Below the pieces are notes generated by a model. The model was given only the letters and a program-made list of their open reading frames with translations, was not told the origin of the DNA and made no database searches. The translations under genes and the position numbers were made by a program. From contig NZ_JBHJMR010000014.1 in assembly GCF_042310355.1 (NCBI RefSeq), positions 13,843 through 77,842 on the forward strand: DNA of 64,000 nucleotides, in the 5' to 3' direction. The DNA is from Wenzhouxiangella sp042310355. Lineage in GTDB: Bacteria; Pseudomonadota; Gammaproteobacteria; Xanthomonadales; Wenzhouxiangellaceae. Within the stretch, counting starts at the first letter, position 1, and each line of letters begins with the position of its first letter. Below are positions 56,013-63,798 of the stretch, piece after piece.

Positions 56013-56643
56013 ACTGCTGCTGGTCCTCGTGGGCGGCTACCTGCTCGGCTCGATCTCCGGCGCCCTGCTGCTCGGCCGCCTGCGCGGGGTCGACATCCGG
56101 ACCATGGGCTCGGGCAATGCCGGCGGCACCAACGCCCTGCGCACGGTCGGCTGGCGCTTCGCCCTGGGCGTGGTGCTCGTCGACGTCGGCAAGGGCGCGG
56201 CCGCGGCCGGCCTATTGCCCCTGGCTGCCCCGCTGGTGGTCACCGACCCGCTCGACTTCACCACCCTGGCCGCCGGCGGTGGCGTCATGGCCGTCATCGG
56301 CCATGTCTGGCCGGTTTTCTTCCGCTTCCGCGGCGGCAAGGGCGCGGGCACGGCCGTCGGCGCCATCGCCGTCGTGGCTCCATGGTGCCTGGCGCCGCTG
56401 CTGCTGGTCTGGCTGGTCACGCTCATCGGCAGCGGCTACGTCGGCCTGGCCACGATCCTGGCGGGCCTGAGCCTGGTGCCGTCGATGTGGATGCTCGGCC
56501 CCGAGCCCCTGCCGGCCCCGCTGGCGTTTCTGGCCATCGGCCTGGCCGTGCTCCTGGTCTACACCCATCGGGCCAACCTGGCCCGCATGCGCGCCGGCGA
56601 CGAGAACCGCTTCGACAAGGCGCGCCTGATCAAACGACGCTGA
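56005..56643 (+). CDS. plsY: Acyl-phosphate:glycerol-3-phosphate acyltransferase PlsY
   Basis: PlsY transfers an acyl chain from acyl-phosphate to glycerol-3-phosphate, the first step of phosphatidic acid synthesis. The 212-residue membrane protein shows the three family loops: GSISGALLLGRLRG, GSGNAGGTNALR (the usual GSGNPGATN region) and FRFRGGKGAGTAVG. About six membrane segments are visible. It overlaps the FakA-FakB gene by 8 bp, coupling acyl-phosphate production to use. No plsX is visible in the window. Confidence 0.96.
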   Translation: MIELLLVLVGGYLLGSISGALLLGRLRGVDIRTMGSGNAGGTNALRTVGWRFALGVVLVDVGKGAAAAGLLPLAAPLVVTDPLDFTTLAAGGGVMAVIGHVWPVFFRFRGGKGAGTAVGAIAVVAPWCLAPLLLVWLVTLIGSGYVGLATILAGLSLVPSMWMLGPEPLPAPLAFLAIGLAVLLVYTHRANLARMRAGDENRFDKARLIKRR

Positions 56644-56654
56644 GGCGCCCCGCG

Positions 56655-57608
56655 ATGAAGCCCGGTCTGCTCGATCTCTACGCGCGCCTGTCCGACGGCC
56701 GGCTCCACAACGGTGCCGCGCTGGCCGAGGAACTGGGCATCACCCGTGCGGCGGTGTGGAAGCGCATGCAGGCGCTGCGCGAAATGGGCCTGGAGATATC
56801 GGGCACGGCCGGCGACGGTTACCGACTGCCGCACGCCGTCGAACTGCTCGATGCAGAAGCCATCTCGGCCAGGCTTGCCACGCCGGGAATCGAACTGGCG
56901 GTCGCCGGCGCCGTCGATTCGACCAACGCCCGCCTGGCGGCAGCCGGCAGTCCGCACCAACACGCCATACTGGCCGAGGCACAAACGGCCGGTCGGGGGC
57001 GGCGCGGGCGCGGCTGGCGCTCGCCGCCCGGCAGCGGACTCTACCTTTCCCTGGCCTGGCATTTCGAGTCGGGCCTGGCCGGACTGGCCCCGCTGAGCCT
57101 GGTGGTAGGACTGACCACCGCCGAAACCCTGCGCCAGGCCGGCGGCGCGGCCGTGCAGGTCAAGTGGCCCAACGACCTTTTCGTCGACGATGCCAAGCTC
57201 GGCGGCTGCCTGGTCGAACTCGGCGGGGCCGCCGAAGGCCCCTGCCGCGCGGTTCTGGGCATCGGCATCAACCTGTTCCGCACACCGGCCATGGACGACG
57301 TCGACCAGGCCTGGACGGCCCTGGAGGACCACGGCCGGGCCGTCGGCCGCAATGCCCTGGCGGCGAGCCTGATCGACGCCCTGGCCGACGCCCTGGCGCG
57401 TTTCGACCGGGACGGCTTCGACGATTTCCTGGCGCGCTGGCGGGCCTTCGACCTGCTGCATGACCGACCGGTCCGGCTGATTCGCGGCGACGGATCGACC
57501 AGCCGGGGAACGGCGCGCGGCATCGACCACCAGGGCCGGCTGATGCTCGAGGTCGACGGCAAGACCCGGCCGATCGCCAGCGGCGAGGTGAGCGTTCGTG
57601 TCGACTGA
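56655..57608 (+). CDS. birA: Biotin--protein ligase/biotin operon repressor BirA
   Basis: BirA attaches biotin to BCCP and often represses biotin genes. The 317 residues include an N-terminal winged helix (GITRAAVWKRMQALREMGL), the ligase domain (DSTNARLAAAG, the biotinyl-AMP loop AGRGRRGRGWRSPPG, VKWPNDLFVDDAKLGG) and a C-terminal SH3-like domain. The ATG at 56655 is 11 bp after plsY. It overlaps coaX by 11 bp. AccB at 1403-1885 is its expected substrate. Confidence 0.96.
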   Translation: MKPGLLDLYARLSDGRLHNGAALAEELGITRAAVWKRMQALREMGLEISGTAGDGYRLPHAVELLDAEAISARLATPGIELAVAGAVDSTNARLAAAGSPHQHAILAEAQTAGRGRRGRGWRSPPGSGLYLSLAWHFESGLAGLAPLSLVVGLTTAETLRQAGGAAVQVKWPNDLFVDDAKLGGCLVELGGAAEGPCRAVLGIGINLFRTPAMDDVDQAWTALEDHGRAVGRNALAASLIDALADALARFDRDGFDDFLARWRAFDLLHDRPVRLIRGDGSTSRGTARGIDHQGRLMLEVDGKTRPIASGEVSVRVD

Positions 57609-58332
57609 GCTGGTCATCGACATCGGGCATTCGCGCGTGAAGTGGGCGCGGCTGGTCGACGGCGCCATCGATCCGCGCAGCATCGGACGCGCGGCGACAG
57701 ACCGGCCCGACGCGCTCCACGCCGCGCTCGACGAGCTGGACTGCCGGCGCGCACTGCTTTCGGGGCAATCGAGACCGGAATCGGTGGCGCGGATTGCCGA
57801 AAGACTCACACGCCGCGGCGCACGAGTCGATATCATCACCACCGGTGATCGCCCGATGCCGGTCCCGGCCGCCTACAAGTCGCTCGGCTGCGATCGCTGG
57901 CTGGCCCTGCAGAAGCCCCGGCTGGAATCGCCCGGCGCTTTCGTGGTGGTCGACAGCGGCACGGCCATCACCGTCGACCTGGTCGACAGCGGAGGGCGCC
58001 ATCGCGGCGGCTGGATCATGGCCGGCATCGAAGCCGCCCGCAGCGGCCTGTTCGCCCGCGCGCCCGGGCTCAACCGCCCGCTGCCGGAAGCCGGCGACGT
58101 CGAGCGCCCGGCGCGCGACACGGGCCGGGCCCTGGCACGCGGCGGCCTGTTGCTGGCCGCCGGCGGCATCGAGCGAGCAATCCGGGCGGCCGAGCAGGCC
58201 GTCGACGATCAAGTCAGCCTGTGGCTGACCGGGGGGGACGCCGCCGAGCTGGTTTCGCACCTCGAGCGAACCGCCCGGCACGATCAGCACCTGGTGCTTC
58301 ACGGACTGGCCATGGCAATGCAAGCGAAATGA
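57598..58332 (+). CDS. coaX: Type III pantothenate kinase CoaX
   Basis: CoaX phosphorylates pantothenate in the first step of coenzyme A synthesis. The 244 residues show the phosphate-binding opening VIDIGHSRVKWARL, DSGTAITVDLVD near residue 120 and the downstream GGWIMAGIEAARSGL block. The start is GTG inside the end of birA. The gene overlaps the SPOR-domain gene by ATGA. BirA next to CoaX is a frequent arrangement. Confidence 0.95.
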   Translation: MSTELVIDIGHSRVKWARLVDGAIDPRSIGRAATDRPDALHAALDELDCRRALLSGQSRPESVARIAERLTRRGARVDIITTGDRPMPVPAAYKSLGCDRWLALQKPRLESPGAFVVVDSGTAITVDLVDSGGRHRGGWIMAGIEAARSGLFARAPGLNRPLPEAGDVERPARDTGRALARGGLLLAAGGIERAIRAAEQAVDDQVSLWLTGGDAAELVSHLERTARHDQHLVLHGLAMAMQAK

Positions 58333-58997
58333 ACCACATCAACTGGCGCTGGACCGCAGTCGCCCTGATCACCGTCAATGCCGTCCTCTTCATCCTCGGC
58401 CGCCTCGGCTCGGCGCCGCCGCCCGAGCGCGAGGGCGAGCTGCCACCACTCGATGCCAGCCTGCCCCGGGTCGAGCTCGTGCGGTCGCCGCAAGAGACCG
58501 AGGACGCCACCGGGCCGGTCTGCCACACCATCGGCCCGCTACCCACGCTGCTCGCCCAGCAGCGCGCCCGGGACCGCCTGGCGCCCTTCTCGAGCCAGAT
58601 CCGGACGCGGCAGACCGAAGCCGACCGCGACCGCGGATGGTGGGTCTACCTGCCCGCCGCCGACCGCAACGAAGCGCTGGCCCTGACGCGCCAGCTCGCC
58701 GAACGCGGCGTGGAGGACTACTACGTGGTTGCCGGCGGCACGCTGGAGAACGCGGTGTCGGTGGGCCTGTACGAGAATATCGAGAATGCGCGCGAGCGCC
58801 AGCGGCGAGTTCGCGCCATGGGCTTCAGCGCCCAGCTCGAAGTTCGCCGCGAAACCGTGCCCCAGTTCTGGGTGGACTACCGCGCCGAACCCGGCGAATC
58901 ACCGCCGTGGCGCTTCATCGTGCGCGCCTCGCCCGGGGCGCAGCACGTGCGTGTACCCTGCAGCGACTACAATCTCGCCGCCGGCAACGGAGGCTGA
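58329..58997 (+). CDS. Membrane-anchored SPOR-domain protein
   Basis: This 222-residue protein has an N-terminal membrane anchor (TAVALITVNAVLFILG) and a C-terminal SPOR-like domain at about residues 100-165 (GWWVYLPAADRNEALALTRQL, VGLYENIENARERQRRVRAMG). SPOR domains bind denuded peptidoglycan at division sites. Two cysteines (VCHTIGPL and VPCSDYNL) could pair in the periplasm. It is coupled to coaX by a 4-bp overlap. A cell-wall or division role is inferred from the domain only. Confidence 0.86.
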   Translation: MNHINWRWTAVALITVNAVLFILGRLGSAPPPEREGELPPLDASLPRVELVRSPQETEDATGPVCHTIGPLPTLLAQQRARDRLAPFSSQIRTRQTEADRDRGWWVYLPAADRNEALALTRQLAERGVEDYYVVAGGTLENAVSVGLYENIENARERQRRVRAMGFSAQLEVRRETVPQFWVDYRAEPGESPPWRFIVRASPGAQHVRVPCSDYNLAAGNGG

Positions 58998-59000
58998 AGC

Positions 59001-59891
59001 ATGGAATTCCGACTGCGCGCCCGAATCTTCTCGAGCCCGGCCGGGCCCTGGCTGCGGCTGATGCGCTTCGATCGCCCCATCGGCATCGCGCTGCTGCTGT
59101 GGCCCACCTGGTGGGGCCTTTGGTTCGCCGCCGGCGGCCTGCCCAGCGTCGAGAACCTGGTGATCTTCACGCTCGGCGTGATCGTGATGCGCGCGGCCGG
59201 CTGCGTCATCAACGACTACGCCGATCGCGAGCTCGACCCGCACGTGGCGCGCACCGTCGATCGGCCCATCGCCGCCGGCGAGATCACGCCCCGGCAGGCG
59301 CTGGCGGTATTCATCGGCCTGCTGCTTCTCGCCTTCGCGCTGGTGCTGCTGACCAATCGCCTGACCATCCTGATGGCCTTCTTCGGCGCCCTGCTGGCGG
59401 CCACCTACCCCTTCTTCAAGCGCTTCACGCACTTCCCGCAGCTGGTCCTGGGGGCGTCGTTCAGCTGGGCCATCCCGATGGCCTTCGCGGCCGAAGCCGG
59501 CGCAGTGCCCGAGCTGGCCTGGTGGCTGTTCGCCGCCAACTTCGTCTGGACGGTGATCTTCGACACCGAGTACGCCATGGCCGACCGCGACGACGATCTG
59601 AAGGTCGGCGTCAAGTCCACCGCCATCGCCTTCGGCCGCGCCGACGTCCCGATACTCGGCGCGCTGATGGGCGTGATGACCGCGCTGCTTCTGATGATCG
59701 GCCTGCGCTTTCTGCCCGAGCCGGCCTGGTTCACCGCCGTGGCATTGGTGTTCCTGCACTTCCAGCTCCAGCTCTGGCGCATCCGCGAGCGCGACCCGGC
59801 GGCATGCTTCAAGACCTTCCTCAGCAACCACTGGGTCGGCATGTTCATCTTCGCCGGCGCCGCCATCTCCCTCGCCATGCGCAGCGCCTGA
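59001..59891 (+). CDS. ubiA: 4-hydroxybenzoate polyprenyltransferase UbiA
   Basis: UbiA attaches the polyprenyl tail to 4-hydroxybenzoate in ubiquinone synthesis. The 296-residue membrane protein has the two Mg-prenyl-diphosphate motifs, NDYADRELDPHVART near residue 70 and DTEYAMADRDDDLKVG near 190, and eight to nine hydrophobic segments. The N-terminus LMRFDRPIGIALLLWPTWWG is typical. It ends the operon that starts with the glutaredoxin gene. UbiC is not adjacent. Confidence 0.97.
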   Translation: MEFRLRARIFSSPAGPWLRLMRFDRPIGIALLLWPTWWGLWFAAGGLPSVENLVIFTLGVIVMRAAGCVINDYADRELDPHVARTVDRPIAAGEITPRQALAVFIGLLLLAFALVLLTNRLTILMAFFGALLAATYPFFKRFTHFPQLVLGASFSWAIPMAFAAEAGAVPELAWWLFAANFVWTVIFDTEYAMADRDDDLKVGVKSTAIAFGRADVPILGALMGVMTALLLMIGLRFLPEPAWFTAVALVFLHFQLQLWRIRERDPAACFKTFLSNHWVGMFIFAGAAISLAMRSA

Positions 59892-59986
59892 GGCGCATTT
59901 ACGGCCGTCGCGGATGTAGCCGCGACCTACGCACCCCACGATCCAAAAACGCGGCAAAGCCGCCCCCCAAGGCCCAGCCGCTGCCG

Positions 59987-60018
59987 CCTGAAACCTGAAA
60001 CCTGAACCCTGAAACCTT
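59987..60018. repeat. Heptamer tandem repeat (CCTGAAA type) near the comF stop
   Basis: Four CCTGAA(A/C) units followed by CCTT end 5 bp before the comF stop codon (60024-60026). The array is the same as the one at 2650-2681. It shares the 131-bp gap between ubiA and comF with a half REP-like copy near 59922. Confidence 0.9.
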
Positions 60019-60023
60019 CCTTT

Positions 60024-60725
60024 CTAGGCCCTCGCAACAACCCAGACATCAACCCGCGCCACCCCGGCCTGGCGCAGGGCCCGGGCACAGGCATCCAGCG
60101 TCGTCCCCGTAGTCATCACGTCATCCACGACCGCCACATGGCGCAACCGGCAACCCGGGCGGCGCGCGCGGAAGGCGCCGCGCACGTTGGCGCCGCGGCT
60201 GGCCGCGGGCAGGCCGGACTGGGCCGGGGTGGCGCGCGAACGCGACAGCAAGGGCGCGAGCGGAATGCCGCCGAGCTGCCGGGACAGATCATCGGCCAGC
60301 ATGCGCGACTGATTGAAGCCGCGCCAGAGCTGACGCCGCCAGTGCAGCGGCACCGGCACCAGGGCCTGGGGCCGATGCGCGCCCATGGCCGCCAGCCGGC
60401 GTGCCGCGAGACTGGCCAGCACGCGTCCGGCCGCCAGGTCGCGGTGGAACTTGAAACGGTGCACCAGGCGCTCGAGCACCCCGGCATAGGCAAACGCCGG
60501 CCAGCTCCGCTCGAAGGCCGGCGGCCGGCGGATGCAGCGACCGCAGGCCCGGGCCGTTGCCGGCAGCGGCAGTCCGCAGCGCAGGCACAGGCTGTCGATC
60601 ACCGGCAGGTCGGCCTCGCAGCCGCTGCAACAGTCCAGCCCGGGGCGAGCACCCTGACCACAGATCAGGCATACTGGCGGCAGCAGCCAGCGACCGATTC
60701 TGGAAGAAAGATTCTCGACGTGCAC
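60024..60725 (-). CDS. comF: ComF family phosphoribosyltransferase-like competence protein
   Basis: ComF is needed for natural transformation and resembles phosphoribosyltransferases. The 233 residues have an N-terminal pair of zinc-type cysteine motifs (CLICG, CCSGC, CLRCG, CGRC). The PRPP-binding motif VAVVDDVMTTGTTLDAC follows near residue 200, with PVPLHWRRQLWRGFNQS in between. The start is GTG at 60725, 48 bp from the divergent bioC start. It is not linked to other competence genes here. Confidence 0.95.
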   Translation of the reverse strand: MHVENLSSRIGRWLLPPVCLICGQGARPGLDCCSGCEADLPVIDSLCLRCGLPLPATARACGRCIRRPPAFERSWPAFAYAGVLERLVHRFKFHRDLAAGRVLASLAARRLAAMGAHRPQALVPVPLHWRRQLWRGFNQSRMLADDLSRQLGGIPLAPLLSRSRATPAQSGLPAASRGANVRGAFRARRPGCRLRHVAVVDDVMTTGTTLDACARALRQAGVARVDVWVVARA

Positions 60726-60773
60726 GACCGCCCGCCCCCGGATGGTTCCACAGCGTCTCCAAGACTACCACCC

Positions 60774-61613
60774 ATGAAATCCGAACCGAACACCCGCCGA
60801 ATCCGGCAGCGCTTCGACGCCGCCGCGCAATCCTATGACCGGCACGCGGTGTTGTTCGACGAAGTCGGCCGGCGATTGCTCGAGCGCCTCGACGGCCTGC
60901 GCTTCGAGCCCGAACGCATCGTCGATCTCGGCTGCGGCACCGCGAGACACACCCTGGCGCTGCGCGAGCGCTACCCCGAGTCGAAGCTGCTGGGCCTCGA
61001 CAGCGCCCCGGCCATGCTCGCCCGGGCGCGCAAGCGGCGCGGCCGCTGGCGTCCGCGCTTCGACCTTGCATGCGCCGACGCCGGCGCCCCGCCGCTGGCC
61101 GAAGCGAGCGTCGACCTGGCTTTCGCCAACCTCGCACTGCAGTGGAGCGGCAACCTGGCCACCACGCTTTCGGGCCTGCGCCGCATCATGCGCCCGCGCG
61201 GGCTGCTGCTGATGACCCTGCCAGGACCCGATACCCTGGTCGAACTGCAGCGCGCCGGCGCGACCGTCGACATGGGCACCCGGGCGCACGCGCAGGAACT
61301 CGGCGACCTGCTCACCCGCGCCGGTTTCCAGGAGCCGGTACTCGATACCGACTGGCTGACCACCACCCACGCCGACCTCGCCAGCCTGCTCGCCGATCTC
61401 GAGCACCTGGGCCTGGACTACAGCCTGCCCGGCGGAGCGCAAGCCATCGAGCGCGAGTTGCCGAACACGCACGAGGGTTCGATTGCCGTCACCTGGGAGG
61501 TGCTCTACGCCACCGCCTGGTCGCCCGACGAGGGCCAGCCGATCCGCACGGATCAGGGCGAGGAAGCGAGCATTTCCGCCGCCAGCCTGGGCATCCGCAA
61601 ACGCCGCAGTTGA
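60774..61613 (+). CDS. bioC: Malonyl-ACP O-methyltransferase BioC
   Basis: BioC methylates malonyl-ACP to disguise it for pimelate synthesis in the biotin pathway. The 279 residues contain RIRQRFDAAAQSYDRHAVL, SAM motif IVDLGCGTARHTLAL, SNLALQWS-like ANLALQWSGNL and RGLLLMTLPGPDTLVELQ. The ATG at 60774 begins the conserved N-terminus; a longer frame reads antisense through comF. BioC is often next to bioH or bioF but is isolated here, close to comF as in many gammaproteobacteria. Confidence 0.92.
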   Translation: MKSEPNTRRIRQRFDAAAQSYDRHAVLFDEVGRRLLERLDGLRFEPERIVDLGCGTARHTLALRERYPESKLLGLDSAPAMLARARKRRGRWRPRFDLACADAGAPPLAEASVDLAFANLALQWSGNLATTLSGLRRIMRPRGLLLMTLPGPDTLVELQRAGATVDMGTRAHAQELGDLLTRAGFQEPVLDTDWLTTTHADLASLLADLEHLGLDYSLPGGAQAIERELPNTHEGSIAVTWEVLYATAWSPDEGQPIRTDQGEEASISAASLGIRKRRS

Positions 61614-61704
61614 AGGCCCGGCGGCCGGTGATCATGGTATTCTTTCGCCTCTGTCGGCAGGCCCGCCTGCCGTGAGCCAACACACACGATTTTCCGAGCG
61701 ACGC

Positions 61705-62046
61705 ATGTCCGAACAGCAAAAGCAGATCGATGCCCACAACCAGGCAACCAACGAAATCATCGAGCTCGCCAACAAGATGGTCAACGAGCGCGGCTTCGAC
61801 CAAAACGTCGTCTCCGCCGCCCTGATGGCCGCCTCCGGCGTCTACGCCACTTTCGTGGCTGCCGGCAACCAGGGTTTCCTGGCCGAGAACGGCGTGGAAA
61901 AGGTCGCCAGCATGTACAAGAACAACCTGGTCTACATCCAGAAGCGCAAGAAGGAAGACCTCGAAGCCCAGGGCCTCGAACCCAAGCCCCTGGCCGAAAT
62001 CCAGGGCGATGCACAAAACCCCACCGACACCACAGACAAGACCTGA
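61705..62046 (+). CDS. DUF3144 protein
   Basis: This 113-residue soluble protein matches the DUF3144 family. It has a helical core with ATNEIIELANKMV, SAALMAASGVYATFVAAGN and VASMYKNNLVYIQKRKKEDLE. No catalytic motif is seen and the function is unknown. The ATG at 61705 starts the conserved region; an upstream extension overlaps the end of bioC out of frame. It ends 9 bp before the tRNA-Ile2 gene. Confidence 0.85.
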   Translation: MSEQQKQIDAHNQATNEIIELANKMVNERGFDQNVVSAALMAASGVYATFVAAGNQGFLAENGVEKVASMYKNNLVYIQKRKKEDLEAQGLEPKPLAEIQGDAQNPTDTTDKT

Positions 62047-62054
62047 CGCACAAC

Positions 62055-62131
62055 GGGCCCTTAGCTCAGCTGGTTAGAGCAGCCGACTCATAATCGGTAG
62101 GTCGCAGGTTCAAGTCCTGCAGGGCCCACCA
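62055..62131 (+). tRNA. tRNA-Ile2 (anticodon CAT, probably lysidine-modified)
   Basis: The 77-nt cloverleaf runs from GGGCCCTTAGCTCAGCTGG to AGGGCCCACCA with CCA encoded. The anticodon arm is CCGA-CTCATAA-TCGG. The GACTCATAATCG core and the T-arm (GCAGGTTCAAGTCCTGC) resemble E. coli ileX more than elongator tRNA-Met, though CAT alone cannot exclude Met. The character of the sequence changes immediately after the CCA. Confidence 0.9.
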
Positions 62132-62738
62132 TTTCATTGTTTTCTATGGGTTTTTGGTTGGGGAACCATAAATTGGCCGCTTTGGCCACTTTATGGTCAC
62201 CAGGGAAGCATAAAGTGGCCACCCCCAACCACGATTGTCAGCCCCGGATCCGCCCGTCCCGTATCCGGGACGGATGTAATCGTACCCAGACGCCGCTACA
62301 GCGTTCTAGGCCTTAAACCATAAATCGTCCAAAACGGACACGTTATGTTGAAATTATAGAAAGCCGTGCCCGGCTCGCCCCGTCGGGCCTATTCAGGGTC
62401 GACCGCCTCAAACATCGGCTGGTGGGCCGCGCCCGGAAGGCGCGTCCTCTACAGAGCACGGTCTCCGAGGACCTAATGCCCACGATCATTGGCATTGGGA
62501 TCACACGGCACTTCCTGGGTTCACACTGCAAGGCCTATTTCTTTCCGTCACCGCAGTATCACCAACAAGTCGGCGCTTTCAGCCCTTCTCCTGCCCTAAT
62601 CCGACACCAATCCGAGCGGATTTCCTACAGATTCGAGCGGCCGCCCATGACACGATGACCTCCTGTCGCCCGAGTCAGTGTGTAGCCAGTGGCTCAGTGA
62701 ACGCGATGACGGCGGCTCAATACTACGTCGGAGGCGAT
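62132..62738. other. Accessory intergenic segment with repeated ACCATAAAxTGGCC palindromes
   Basis: This 607-bp stretch after the tRNA has no gene I can support. ACCATAAATTGGCC (62165-62178) and GGCCACTTTATGGT (62184-62197) form a 14-bp inverted pair with one mismatch, and a third copy, CATAAAGTGGCC, lies at 62209-62220. A looser version (ACCATAAATCGTCC/GGACACGTTATGT) is at 62317-62348. A perfect CCGTCCCG/CGGGACGG hairpin lies near 62250. Base composition is more mixed than in the rest of the window. It may hold recombination or regulatory sites of an element inserted at the tRNA. Confidence 0.55.
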
Positions 62739-63299
62739 ATGGCTAAGGTTTTTTGCAAAATTGACTCAAATGGCATCCAATCGAACCTTCAGTTGTTCAC
62801 CCTAACAGTGGCTACTGAACAGTGGAGGATGCTACTTCTCGACCTCGAAAACGAGATGGAAGATGACTTTCTCATGCTCACTGAGCGACTTTCCTTTATT
62901 TCCCATGCGCTGGCAGTCTCGCTGATCCAGTTAGCTGGCCAAAACATTGCAAAGCCGTACCGCAATAGCACACCATTTCCCTTCGAACTCGTTAGGGACC
63001 ACCTGACCCGAATCAAAACGCCGGAGCCTGAAAGGGCGGGGCTATTGGCAGCATTTAAAGAATTGGTAAAAGACTATGACTCATTTCACCATTTCGGCTT
63101 GGTCGAAACAGATCGGCATCACGACCAAATAGCCTCGATTACTCCGGAAAGAGTACAGAATCACATCGATCTCACTACGAGGATCTGGAACCTGACAGTC
63201 TTTTGGTTCAGATCTCGCGGTGAAGGCGACCTAGAAAGCATTTCTCCCATAGAGCACGCGGATCATCTTGAGGGCTTAGCGTTTCGCTATCGAGGGTAA
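62739..63299 (+). CDS. Hypothetical protein of the accessory segment
   Basis: This 186-residue protein is not recognised. It is AT-richer than its neighbours, soluble, and mostly helical. Visible blocks are EQWRMLLLDLENEMEDDF, LIQLAGQNIAKPYR and FKELVKDYDSFHHFGLVETDRHHDQI, then IWNLTVFWFRSRG (each cited in parts). The DYDSFHHFG stretch recalls HEPN-like families, where an Arg-x4-6-His motif is expected; here the Arg is missing, so this is weak. The ATG at 62739 has GGAGG five bases upstream, better than starts at 62655 and 62706. It lies between the tRNA and IS remnants and is probably transferred cargo. Confidence 0.7.
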   Translation: MAKVFCKIDSNGIQSNLQLFTLTVATEQWRMLLLDLENEMEDDFLMLTERLSFISHALAVSLIQLAGQNIAKPYRNSTPFPFELVRDHLTRIKTPEPERAGLLAAFKELVKDYDSFHHFGLVETDRHHDQIASITPERVQNHIDLTTRIWNLTVFWFRSRGEGDLESISPIEHADHLEGLAFRYRG

Positions 63300-63366
63300 T
63301 TTGAATTCCGCGGTAGTGCAACGATTTTTGCGCACTTTCTCGGAGGCGACGGTTCCAGTCTGATTC

Positions 63367-63762
63367 TCAGGCAACGGACTGCTTCTCCGCTTCGTGTTGT
63401 TTGAGTGCTTCCATATTGAGGTAGCGACGCGTGCCCCATGCGGTGCCCGCAATGTGCCGGAGCCTGGCGGCACACAGCATCAGCGCGGACTCACCGTCCG
63501 GGAAAGCGCCGACTACCTTCGTTCGTCGCCGGATCTCGCGCATGATCCGCTCGAGCGGATTGTTGGTCCGGATTCGGCGCCAGTGTGTTTCCGGGAAGCT
63601 GTAGTAGGCCAGTGTTTCTTCGATGCTGGTCTCGACCAGTTCAGCGGCCTTGGTCAGCTTCATGTCCTTGAGCTTGGCGATCACCCGCTCGGCTGTCTCC
63701 AAGGCTGCGGCGCGATCTTCTGCTGCATGGATCGCCTTGAGCATGGCGGCGACCTCCCGGAA
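63367..63762 (-). pseudogene. IS256-family transposase, C-terminal fragment
   Basis: About 130 codons of the C-terminal part of an IS256/mutator-type transposase remain. Recognisable blocks are ETLAYYSFPETHWRRIRTNN, then PLERIMREIRRRTKVVGAFP and GTRRYLNMEAL; the last conserved Glu region is intact. The N-terminal two-thirds, including the first catalytic Asp residues, are missing: at about 63765 the sequence changes to what looks like the end of another element. The 3' end, with TGCGCAAAAATCGTTGCACT near 63315-63335 on the minus strand, may be its terminal repeat. Confidence 0.85.
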
Positions 63763-63798
63763 CGTGTCAACATTTTCCCAACACATCGGCGACGATTT

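Noticed and set aside
62422..62658. 78-codon frame starting near MPTIIGIGITRHFLGSHCKA
   Set aside because: It has no recognisable family, its conserved-looking part starts internally without a good ribosome-binding site, and it lies in repeat-rich accessory DNA. I could not support it as a gene.
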